From the NCBI GenBank assembly GCA_002686955.1, contig NYZA01000013.1:1-8136 (forward strand): a DNA stretch of 8,136 bases. Reading direction: 5' to 3'. Every line of letters starts with the position of its first letter. Positions within the stretch are counted from its first letter, which is position 1. A program made the translations under genes and the position numbers. The notes beneath the pieces are model-generated. The model saw nothing but the letters and a program-made list of their open reading frames with translations. It had not been told where the DNA came from and searched no databases. Shown here one piece after another: positions 1-8,136 of this stretch. Origin of the DNA: Gemmatimonadota bacterium. Lineage in GTDB: Bacteria > GCA-2686955.

Positions 1-589
1 CCCCCTTTTCGAGCTGCTCTTCGAGGGCATGCATGGAACCGCGGCGGGAGATGGTCCGCGCGCCCGCCGCGCTTCGCCTGTCGCGCAACACTCTATCGAG
101 TGTCTCGTTCTTCGCTGGAGTCGCGGGCACGCAGAGCTCGAAGCCTCTCAGCGAAAACACGGCCCCCAACATCTCGAAGGCCCCGAGATGAGGAACGAGC
201 AAGAGCGCACCGCCCTCGCGATTCGCTCGCCGAAAGAGATCGATCTCCGCCGGCTCCACGTCGATGCAGCGCGCAACCGATTCCGGATGAGGCGCTCTGG
301 CCAGCATGTCTATCCCGTTCCGTCCGGCCTCACGGAACACCGCGCGCGCCATCCGCTTCGCTCTGCCGCGGTCAACCCCGTGGATCTCCTCGATGTTGCG
401 GACAGCCAAGCGCCACGAGCCTCGCGCCAGCCGGCGGGCGGCGCCTCCGGCGCCCTCGCCAATCAAGAGAGCGAGCGGCCTCGGCAGCAGGCGGAGCGCG
501 CCCGGAAGCGTTCGAAAAGCCACCACGGCCATCGCATGCCGGATCGGGCGGAAGGTGCGTCGCACCCAGCGTCGAAGGTCTCGCGCCAT
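1..589 (-). CDS. LpxL/HtrB-family lipid A late acyltransferase (partial, C-terminus beyond left edge)
   Basis: The first 196 residues of a lysophospholipid/lipid A acyltransferase of the LpxL/LpxM family, which adds secondary acyl chains to lipid A at the inner membrane. Seen: the HX4E catalytic motif as HLGAFE at residues 134-139, preceded by the hydrophobic strand GGALLLVP (126-133), and a downstream ISRRGS (180-185) matching the conserved Arg/Gly segment after the motif. The N-terminal 20 residues are Arg-rich and precede a moderately hydrophobic stretch, consistent with membrane association. The ATG at 589 follows the stop of the upstream KdsA-like gene after one codon (TAG ATC ATG), in the same reading frame, so it is probably translationally coupled; no clear Shine-Dalgarno is seen. 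LpxL enzymes normally prefer Kdo-bearing lipid IVA, which fits the neighbouring inner-core genes. The exact member (LpxL, LpxM, or a broader acyltransferase) cannot be fixed from the N-terminal part alone. Confidence 0.85.
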   Translation of the reverse strand, partial: MARDLRRWVRRTFRPIRHAMAVVAFRTLPGALRLLPRPLALLIGEGAGGAARRLARGSWRLAVRNIEEIHGVDRGRAKRMARAVFREAGRNGIDMLARAPHPESVARCIDVEPAEIDLFRRANREGGALLLVPHLGAFEMLGAVFSLRGFELCVPATPAKNETLDRVLRDRRSAAGARTISRRGSMHALEEQLEKG

Positions 590-592
590 GAT

Positions 593-3202
<2,610 letters not shown>

Positions 3203-5029
3203 GTGAACGACGCCCGACGAATAGCAGGAGCCATGCGACCCGAGTGGCCGATCTTCGTTCTCTCGATGGTCGCCACTCTGCTCTATGTGCTGCTCAATTC
3301 AGCCTCGATCTGGCTGCTCGGCTCGGTCGTGCACACCGTATTCGCCCCCGTGCCGGAGCCGAGCGCCCTCGCCGAGGCCGCAGGGTCGATCAACGCGCAG
3401 CTGAAGAGTTGGACCGCCTACTGGCTATGGGCCGACACGCCGATCGACACCCTGCGCCGGGTCGCCTGGGCGCTCTTCTGGATCTTCCTGCTCAAGAACT
3501 TCGCCCTCTACGCGAAGAACACCTCGGTCGCCTGGATGCAGACCCGCCTGCTGACCCGTCTGCGCAAACTCCTCTTCGACCGGCTCCTGGTGCTGCCGAT
3601 CGGCTTCTATGACCAGCGGCGGACCGGTGAGCTCGCTTCGATCGTGATCAACGACGTATCGAAGATCCGCGCCAGCCTCACCAACAGTCTGCAGCGCCTG
3701 ATGACCGAACCGATCAACGTGGTCGCCTTTCTGGGGCTGCTCTTCGTCATCAACTGGCGATTGACGATCGCGGCGGGGCTGATGTTCCCGATCTCGGCCG
3801 CACTGATCCACTGGATGGGCACGAGCATCAAGCGGAAGTCGCGGCGGACCAGCAAGCAGATCGCCGGCGTGATGGGCGTGCTCCAGGAGACCCTCACCTC
3901 GATCCGCATCGTTCAGGCGTTCACGATGGAAAAGGCCCAGTCGGAGCGATTCGATCGGACCTCGCGCCGATTCTCCGCTCTGCTCTACCGCCAGGCCCGC
4001 CTCGCGAACCTCTCCTCCCCCGCCACCGAGATGATCGGCGTGAGCATCGGGATCGTGCTGCTCTGGATCGGCGGTCGAGAGGTGCTCACGGGGAGCGGAA
4101 TGGAATCGGAGGACTTCATCCGCTACCTCTTTCTCCTCTTCTCGGTGATGCAGCCGGTCCGGAATCTGGCGCGCGTGAACAACCAGATTCAGGACGGATT
4201 GGCGGGGGCGGGACGGGTATTCGGGCTGCTCGATACCGTCCCCTCGATCGTGGACCGGGAAGGCGCGAGTCCGATGCGCGGATTCTCGGAATCGATCCAC
4301 TTCGAAGCGGTCGAGTTCACGTACGAGGGGGCGGAGGGGCCGGCGTTGGACGCGATCGAGCTCGAGATCGCTTCGGGGGCGACCGTCGCTCTGGTCGGGA
4401 GCAGTGGCGCGGGGAAATCGACCCTGGTCGATCTGATCCCACGCTTCTACGAAGCCCAAGGGGGCTCACTGCGAATCGACGGCGTCGACGTGCGGCAGCT
4501 GACCCTCGCCTCACTGCGCGGGCTGATCGGGGTCGTGCCCCAAGAGACGGTTCTTTTCGACGCCACTCTCGCCGAGAACATCCGCTGCGGCCGCCCCGGA
4601 GCCTCGCGGGAGGAAGTGCGCGCGGCGGCGGAAGCGGCCCATGCTCTGGAGTTCATCGAGGAGCTGCCGGAAGGCTTCGACACCCGAATCGGCGAGCGCG
4701 GGTTGCGCCTATCGGGAGGGCAGCGCCAGCGGATCGCGATCGCCCGCGCCGTCCTGAAAGACCCCCCGATCCTGATCCTCGACGAGGCCACCTCCTCGCT
4801 CGACAGCGAATCGGAGCGGGAGGTGCAGCGGGCGATCGACGAGCTGGTGCGAGACCGCACGGTGATCGTCATCGCCCATCGCCTGTCTACCGTGCTCCAC
4901 GCCGATCGCATCGTGGTACTCGACAGGGGGCGCATCGTCGAGACCGGAACGCACGAAGAGCTGATGCTGCGAGCAGGGAGCTACAAGCGGCTCCATCAGA
5001 TGCAGTTCGCGGCGGGGGCGGGGAAGTGA
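3203..5029 (+). CDS. msbA: MsbA-type lipid A/LPS flippase, ABC exporter half-transporter
   Basis: A 608-residue type IV ABC exporter half-transporter (membrane domain fused to ATPase) of the MsbA/lipid-exporter group, expected to flip lipid A-core across the inner membrane. The membrane domain has a first segment near 17-43, a second near 87-105 and further pairs up to about residue 320. The ATPase has Walker A GSSGAGKST (399-407), a Q-loop in VVPQETVLF, the signature LSGGQ (503-507), Walker B ILILDE ending at Asp527-Glu528, and the H-loop His559. The loop between the first two membrane segments is about 45 residues, longer than in E. coli MsbA. The start is a judgement: GTG 3203 gives an N-terminus (RRIAGAMRPEW) like other exporters. 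It is the first gene of the plus operon, with neuA starting 4 nt after its stop. The cargo is inferred from the waaA and lpxL neighbours; the fold alone would also fit a multidrug exporter. Confidence 0.88.
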   Translation: MNDARRIAGAMRPEWPIFVLSMVATLLYVLLNSASIWLLGSVVHTVFAPVPEPSALAEAAGSINAQLKSWTAYWLWADTPIDTLRRVAWALFWIFLLKNFALYAKNTSVAWMQTRLLTRLRKLLFDRLLVLPIGFYDQRRTGELASIVINDVSKIRASLTNSLQRLMTEPINVVAFLGLLFVINWRLTIAAGLMFPISAALIHWMGTSIKRKSRRTSKQIAGVMGVLQETLTSIRIVQAFTMEKAQSERFDRTSRRFSALLYRQARLANLSSPATEMIGVSIGIVLLWIGGREVLTGSGMESEDFIRYLFLLFSVMQPVRNLARVNNQIQDGLAGAGRVFGLLDTVPSIVDREGASPMRGFSESIHFEAVEFTYEGAEGPALDAIELEIASGATVALVGSSGAGKSTLVDLIPRFYEAQGGSLRIDGVDVRQLTLASLRGLIGVVPQETVLFDATLAENIRCGRPGASREEVRAAAEAAHALEFIEELPEGFDTRIGERGLRLSGGQRQRIAIARAVLKDPPILILDEATSSLDSESEREVQRAIDELVRDRTVIVIAHRLSTVLHADRIVVLDRGRIVETGTHEELMLRAGSYKRLHQMQFAAGAGK

Positions 5030-5033
5030 AGCG

Positions 5034-5729
5034 ATGATCGCTCCCAACCCTCGCGTCTCCGCTCTGATCCCCGCCCGGGGAGGCAGCAAGGGGCTCCCCC
5101 GCAAGAACCTGGTGCCCTTTCTCGGCGAGCCGTTGGTCGTGCACAGCGTTCGGGCTGCGCTCGAGGCGCGCTCGGTCACCGATGTGGTGGTCTCGACCGA
5201 CGACGATGAGATCGCGGAGGTGGCTCGCGGGCACGGCGCTTCGGTGTTGCGACGTCCCGGAGAGCTCGCGTCCGATACGGCCACGACCGAGAGCGCGATC
5301 GACCATTTTCTGCGCTCCGGAGAGGGACCCGCCCCCGACCTGATCGTGCTCTTGCAGCCGACCAGTCCGCTGCGCCCCGCCGGAGCGATAGACGAGGCGG
5401 TCGCGAAGCTCGTCGAGGGTGGATTCGACACTTTGCTCTCTCTCGCGCCGACGCATCGCTTCTATTGGACTGTCGAGGGGGAACGGGCGGAGCCGCGATA
5501 CGATTTCATGATCCGCCCGCGGCGACAGGATCTGGGGCTCGATGAGATCGCGTATGTCGAGACAGGGTCGATCTACGTGTTCACGCGGGAGCACTTCGAA
5601 CGCTCGGGCAACCGCCTCGGGGGGCGGATCGGCCATGTGATACATTCCGAGCCCTATGCACTGGAGATCGACACTCCAGCCGACCTCGCGGCACTCGAAG
5701 CGCTCGCTCGATCGTTGGATCGCCCGTAG
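5034..5729 (+). CDS. neuA: CMP-nonulosonate synthetase (NeuA-type acylneuraminate cytidylyltransferase)
   Basis: A 231-residue single-domain cytidylyltransferase that activates a 2-keto-3-deoxy sugar acid with CTP to give the CMP-sugar. Seen: the nucleotide-binding loop IPARGGSKGLPRKN (12-25), STDDDE (54-59), LLQPTSPLR (106-114), RPRRQD (161-166), ETGSIY (176-181), and the metal-binding segment EIDTPAD (211-217) with Asp213 and Asp217. ARGGSKG, RPRRQD and the ExGS segment are typical of CMP-sialic/KDN/legionaminic synthetases. They are shared with animal CMAS rather than with KdsB, the CMP-Kdo synthetase. It lacks the C-terminal HAD-like domain of animal CMAS, but such a protein is encoded separately two genes downstream. 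A purine-rich GGGAAG lies 7 nt before the ATG. The exact substrate (KDN, Neu5Ac or another nonulosonate) cannot be read from sequence alone. Its position between msbA and waaA suggests that its product is the donor for WaaA. Confidence 0.9.
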   Translation: MIAPNPRVSALIPARGGSKGLPRKNLVPFLGEPLVVHSVRAALEARSVTDVVVSTDDDEIAEVARGHGASVLRRPGELASDTATTESAIDHFLRSGEGPAPDLIVLLQPTSPLRPAGAIDEAVAKLVEGGFDTLLSLAPTHRFYWTVEGERAEPRYDFMIRPRRQDLGLDEIAYVETGSIYVFTREHFERSGNRLGGRIGHVIHSEPYALEIDTPADLAALEALARSLDRP

Positions 5730-6800
5730 ATGAAGGAATCGGTTTCAGCCCCTGCTCCCAGCTTTTCGGCGGGCGATCGCACGATCGGCGGCGACGCTCC
5801 CTGTTATGTCATCGCCGAGCTCGGTATCAACCACCAGGGAGATCCGGCGGTCGCCCGCAGCCTCATCGAGGCTGCGGCCCTCGCGGGGGCCGACGCGGTA
5901 AAGCTACAGAAGCGAAATGTCGATCGGATCCTCACTCGTGAAGGCCTCGATATGCCGTACCTCAATCGGCACAGCTTCGGCGAGACCTACGGGGAGCACA
6001 AGCGGGCACTCGAGCTCTCCGAGAGCGATTTCGCGGGGCTTCGCGACCACGCGGCCGAGCGTGGGCTACACTTTCTTGCGTCGGGCTGGGACGAAGAAAG
6101 CATCGATTTTCTTTTCGAGCTCGGGGTGCCCTTCTTCAAGATGGCGTCGGCCGATCTGACGAATCCGCCCCTTCTGCGGCACACGGCACGCAAAGGGCGC
6201 CCGGTGGTTCTTTCGACCGGGATGGCCTCGATGAGCGAAGTCGAGCGGGCGCATTCGCTCGTACGCGAGCTCAACCGATCGATCGCTCTGCTCCAATGCA
6301 CTTCGACATATCCGAGCCGTTTCGAAGAGATCGATCTACGTGTGATCGAAACCTACCGCTCCGCTTTTCCCGAAACAGTGATCGGTTACTCAGGGCACGA
6401 ACGCGGAATCTCGGTGTCGGCGGTGGCGGTCGCGCTGGGCGCCAAGATCGTCGAGCGACACTTCACTCTCGATCGCACCATGAAGGGGGGCGACCATGCG
6501 GCCTCGCTCGAGCCGCAGGGTTTCGCGAAGATGGTGCGCGACATCCACCACGTGGAAGAGGCGCTAGGCTCGGCCGACAAGCGAATGCACGACACGGAGG
6601 CTCCGATCCGGTTGAAGCTCGCGAAAAGTATCGTTACCGCTACGCGGATTCGCCGCGGTGAGACGATCCAACAAGACGCACTCACGACAAAGGGCCCGGG
6701 GACCGGCATATCCCCCGCGCATCTGGACGAGGTGATCGGCCGCAAGGCCGCGCGCGATCTCGACCCGGATCGTGTGATCAGGCCGGACGACCTCGTATGA
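5730..6800 (+). CDS. neuB: NeuB/NANS-family nonulosonic acid (9-phosphate) synthase
   Basis: A 356-residue PEP-dependent nonulosonate synthase: TIM barrel (about 20-285) plus C-terminal SAF/antifreeze-like domain (about 295-355). Barrel landmarks: VIAELGINHQGD (27-38) with Glu30, Lys58 in VKLQK, QCTSTYP (189-195), the metal-binding His223 in GYSGHE and His244 in VERHFT, and GGDHAASLEP (253-262). From memory it resembles human NANS more than Neisseria NeuB. Both share a segment around HSFGETYGEHKR (81-92), FLASGxDE (115-122) and VPFFK (133-137). NANS uses ManNAc-6-P or Man-6-P to give Neu5Ac-9-P or KDN-9-P, and the phosphatase encoded next supports a 9-phosphate route. In the SAF domain, the Arg that binds the N-acyl group in Neisseria NeuB (RPG motif) appears as Gly322 (KGPG), so an unacylated substrate giving KDN is possible. 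Its ATG directly follows the neuA TAG, and its stop overlaps the next start by 4 bp. Confidence 0.92.
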   Translation: MKESVSAPAPSFSAGDRTIGGDAPCYVIAELGINHQGDPAVARSLIEAAALAGADAVKLQKRNVDRILTREGLDMPYLNRHSFGETYGEHKRALELSESDFAGLRDHAAERGLHFLASGWDEESIDFLFELGVPFFKMASADLTNPPLLRHTARKGRPVVLSTGMASMSEVERAHSLVRELNRSIALLQCTSTYPSRFEEIDLRVIETYRSAFPETVIGYSGHERGISVSAVAVALGAKIVERHFTLDRTMKGGDHAASLEPQGFAKMVRDIHHVEEALGSADKRMHDTEAPIRLKLAKSIVTATRIRRGETIQQDALTTKGPGTGISPAHLDEVIGRKAARDLDPDRVIRPDDLV

Positions 6801-7315
6801 AGGTGAATCGAGAGCGCACGATCCGCGAGAAGGCTCGGAAGATCGGTCTTGTAGGCACCGACATCGACGGCGTCTGGACCGATGCCCGCATGTATTACGG
6901 CCCAGATGGGGAGCTGATGAAGGGTTTTTCGACCTACGACGGCATGGGCGTCGCGCGGCTGCGGGCGGCCGGCATCCCCACCGCGATCCTCACCTCGGAA
7001 GATACTCAGATCGTCGCCCGCCGCGCCGAGAAGCTGGCGATCGGCGATGTACATTTGGGTGTGACCGACAAGCTGGAGTGCATGCGACGAATCGCGGACG
7101 AACGGGGCCTCGATCTCTCCGAGATCGCCTATATCGGTGACGACACAAACGACATCGACCTGCTCGAAGCGGTCGGTCTTTCGGCCTTGGCGCCACAGAG
7201 CCCCCTCGTGGGTCGCCTCCAGGTCGATCTGGTGGTGAGCCGGCGCGGCGGCGAGGGGGCGTTTCGGGAGCTGGCGGAGCTGATCCTCGATGCCCGCGCC
7301 GAGCCGAGGCGCTAG
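6797..7315 (+). CDS. KdsC-like C0 HAD phosphatase, probably nonulosonate-9-phosphate phosphatase
   Basis: A 172-residue, cap-less (C0) HAD phosphatase of the KdsC/YrbI family; such proteins act as tetramers and remove the terminal phosphate from a keto-deoxy sugar acid. Catalytic set: motif I Asp22-x-Asp24 in TDIDGVWTD, motif II Thr66 in ILTS, motif III Lys92 in TDKL, and motif IV GDDTND (114-119). The C-terminal GGEGAFRE (151-158) matches the conserved tail that reaches into the neighbouring subunit's active site. Two positions bear on substrate. Glu68 (LTSED) and Lys79 (AEKL), 11 residues apart, correspond to Glu56/Lys67, recalled as the specificity pair of Bacteroides KDN-9-P phosphatase. 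Kdo-8-P phosphatases such as E. coli KdsC have Arg (TGRK) at the first. This favours a 9-carbon substrate, in keeping with the neuB homologue it overlaps by 4 bp. It could still be a KdsC of relaxed specificity. Confidence 0.87.
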   Translation: MKVNRERTIREKARKIGLVGTDIDGVWTDARMYYGPDGELMKGFSTYDGMGVARLRAAGIPTAILTSEDTQIVARRAEKLAIGDVHLGVTDKLECMRRIADERGLDLSEIAYIGDDTNDIDLLEAVGLSALAPQSPLVGRLQVDLVVSRRGGEGAFRELAELILDARAEPRR

Positions 7316-7328
7316 GGCCCGCGGCGAA

Positions 7329-8136
7329 ATGAACGACCCGCCTCTGCTCAAGGCGTACAACGCGCTGCTACCGGTGGCGAGGGTCGCGATGGCGGCAGCG
7401 CCACTCTTCAGCGAGAAACTGGCGCGAAGGCGGCGCGAAGCGACCCTCTCCGTAGACCTGGCGGTGGAGGAGGTCGATCGCCTTCGCTCCGACGGACGGC
7501 GCGTCGTGCTCTGCCACGCGGCTTCGGCGGGTGAATTCGAGCAGCTCAAGCCTGTGCTGCGGCGGATCGACAGGAAGCGACATATTATCGTACTGAGCTT
7601 CTTCTCGCCAACGATTCGCGACCCGGCCACCGCGAGCGATCTCGCCGACGCCGCCTGCTACCACCCCCTCGATTATCGTCGCGAGGCCGATCGCTTCTTT
7701 GCCCGCCTGCGCCCCGCCGACTACCTGATCACTCGCCACGATCTTTGGCCCAATCACCTCGCCGCCGCCCGCCGTGCCGGCGCGCGAACCGTGCTGATCA
7801 ACGCCAATCTGCACGCTCGCTCCCTCCGACTTCACCCATGGGCCCGACACGCCACCCGCGCTCTCTTCTCGCTCCTCGATCGCGTTCTCACCGGCTCGGA
7901 GCGGCTGCGCGCCCGCCTCGCCGCCGTGATCGATCCCACCCGAATCGCGGTCACCGGAGATACGCGCCTCGATCAGGTCTGGGAGCGGTCACGCTCCAGC
8001 GGCGGCCCGCCGCCCCTGCCGACCCCCTTCCTCGATCAACGGCGGGTGCTCGTCCTGGGCAGCGTACTCGAGAGCGACGAGCGGGTCCTCTTCGAGGGGT
8101 TTCGCCGGGCCTTCGCGAGGCCGAACGCCTCGATCG
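7329..8136 (+). CDS. waaA: WaaA/KdtA-family (Kdo) transferase homologue (partial, C-terminus beyond right edge)
   Basis: The first 269 residues of a GT-B glycosyltransferase of the WaaA family, which transfers Kdo from CMP-Kdo to lipid IVA on the inner face of the inner membrane. Seen: an N-terminal weakly hydrophobic anchor (about 6-28), HAASAGEFEQ (63-72) with the proposed catalytic base Glu69, and FFSPTIRD (91-98). These are followed by HDLWPN (137-142), INANLHARS (157-165), VTGDTRLDQV (208-217) and, opening the donor-binding C-domain, LGSVLESDE (243-251). Two motifs deviate: the usual ELWPN glutamate is Asp138, and the usual GST.xGEE-like segment reads GSVLESDE. It starts 13 nt after the phosphatase stop with a poor ribosome site. 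Because the CMP-sugar genes upstream are of nonulosonate type, the donor here may be a CMP-nonulosonate. The other start options were not convincing, as this ATG gives the normal N-terminal length. Confidence 0.87.
   Translation, partial: MNDPPLLKAYNALLPVARVAMAAAPLFSEKLARRRREATLSVDLAVEEVDRLRSDGRRVVLCHAASAGEFEQLKPVLRRIDRKRHIIVLSFFSPTIRDPATASDLADAACYHPLDYRREADRFFARLRPADYLITRHDLWPNHLAAARRAGARTVLINANLHARSLRLHPWARHATRALFSLLDRVLTGSERLRARLAAVIDPTRIAVTGDTRLDQVWERSRSSGGPPPLPTPFLDQRRVLVLGSVLESDERVLFEGFRRAFARPNASI

Noticed and set aside
3425-4459. 344-codon minus-strand open frame opposite msbA
   Set aside because: A shadow of the MsbA membrane domain, Asp/Arg/His-rich, with no motif.
5034-5729. KdsB (CMP-Kdo synthetase) as the identity of the cytidylyltransferase
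   Set aside because: The ARGGSKG loop, RPRRQD and ExGS segments are NeuA-type; KdsB proteins have a different loop (IPARYxS-like) and C-terminal half.
6797-7315. Plain KdsC (Kdo-8-P phosphatase) annotation
   Set aside because: The fold is the same, but the specificity pair Glu68/Lys79 and the neuB overlap favour a 9-carbon substrate; the call was left as probable.
7316-7328. Terminator or regulatory element between the phosphatase gene and waaA
   Set aside because: Only 13 nt, with no stem-loop plus T-run; it is ordinary operon spacing.
6386-7630. 414-codon minus-strand open frame opposite neuB, the phosphatase and waaA
   Set aside because: It crosses three conserved plus-strand genes and their junctions; Ser/Arg-rich composition typical of a mirror frame.

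Overview
This is a gene-dense, GC-rich (roughly 63% by eye) stretch of a Gram-negative (LPS-making) bacterial chromosome. It carries two divergent, tightly packed operons for the late steps of lipid A / inner-core assembly. No mobile element, RNA gene or CRISPR array is visible. The taxon cannot be fixed from the window. The WaaA style (GDTRLD-type motif), the MsbA with a long first loop and the high GC suggest an uncultivated, non-Proteobacterial LPS producer, but this is inference.

Minus-strand operon, read from 3111 down to 1: pyrG (CTP synthase), then a KdsA-family protein overlapping it by 4 bp, then an LpxL/HtrB-family lipid A acyltransferase 3 nt further on, which runs off the left edge. 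Plus-strand operon, read from 3203 to 8136: an MsbA-type lipid flippase, a NeuA-type CMP-nonulosonate synthetase, a NeuB/NANS-type nonulosonate(-9-phosphate) synthase, a KdsC-fold C0 HAD phosphatase, and a WaaA (Kdo transferase) homologue that runs off the right edge. Junctions are 4 nt, 0 nt, a 4-nt overlap and 13 nt. A 91-bp intergenic region (3112-3202) separates the two operons and must hold both promoters unless transcription enters from outside.

The unusual point is the sugar chemistry. In ordinary LPS bacteria KdsA, KdsC and KdsB make CMP-Kdo (8 carbons) for WaaA. Here the KdsA-family protein has lost almost every metal- and substrate-binding residue of a true Kdo-8-P synthase. Beside WaaA and MsbA sits instead a complete nonulosonic-acid (9-carbon) set: synthase, phosphatase and cytidylyltransferase. 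The synthase resembles the animal 9-phosphate type (NANS). The phosphatase carries the Glu/Lys pair that I recall as marking KDN-9-phosphate phosphatases rather than Kdo-8-phosphate phosphatases. The parsimonious but unproven reading is that this organism attaches a nonulosonic acid (KDN or a sialic-acid-like sugar) to lipid A in place of Kdo, with PyrG supplying the CTP. The alternative is that Kdo is made from genes elsewhere and the 9-carbon sugar serves another glycan.

At the sequence level, GATC is about five-fold over-represented across the window. A 9-bp direct repeat with a 20-bp period lies in the divergent intergenic region.
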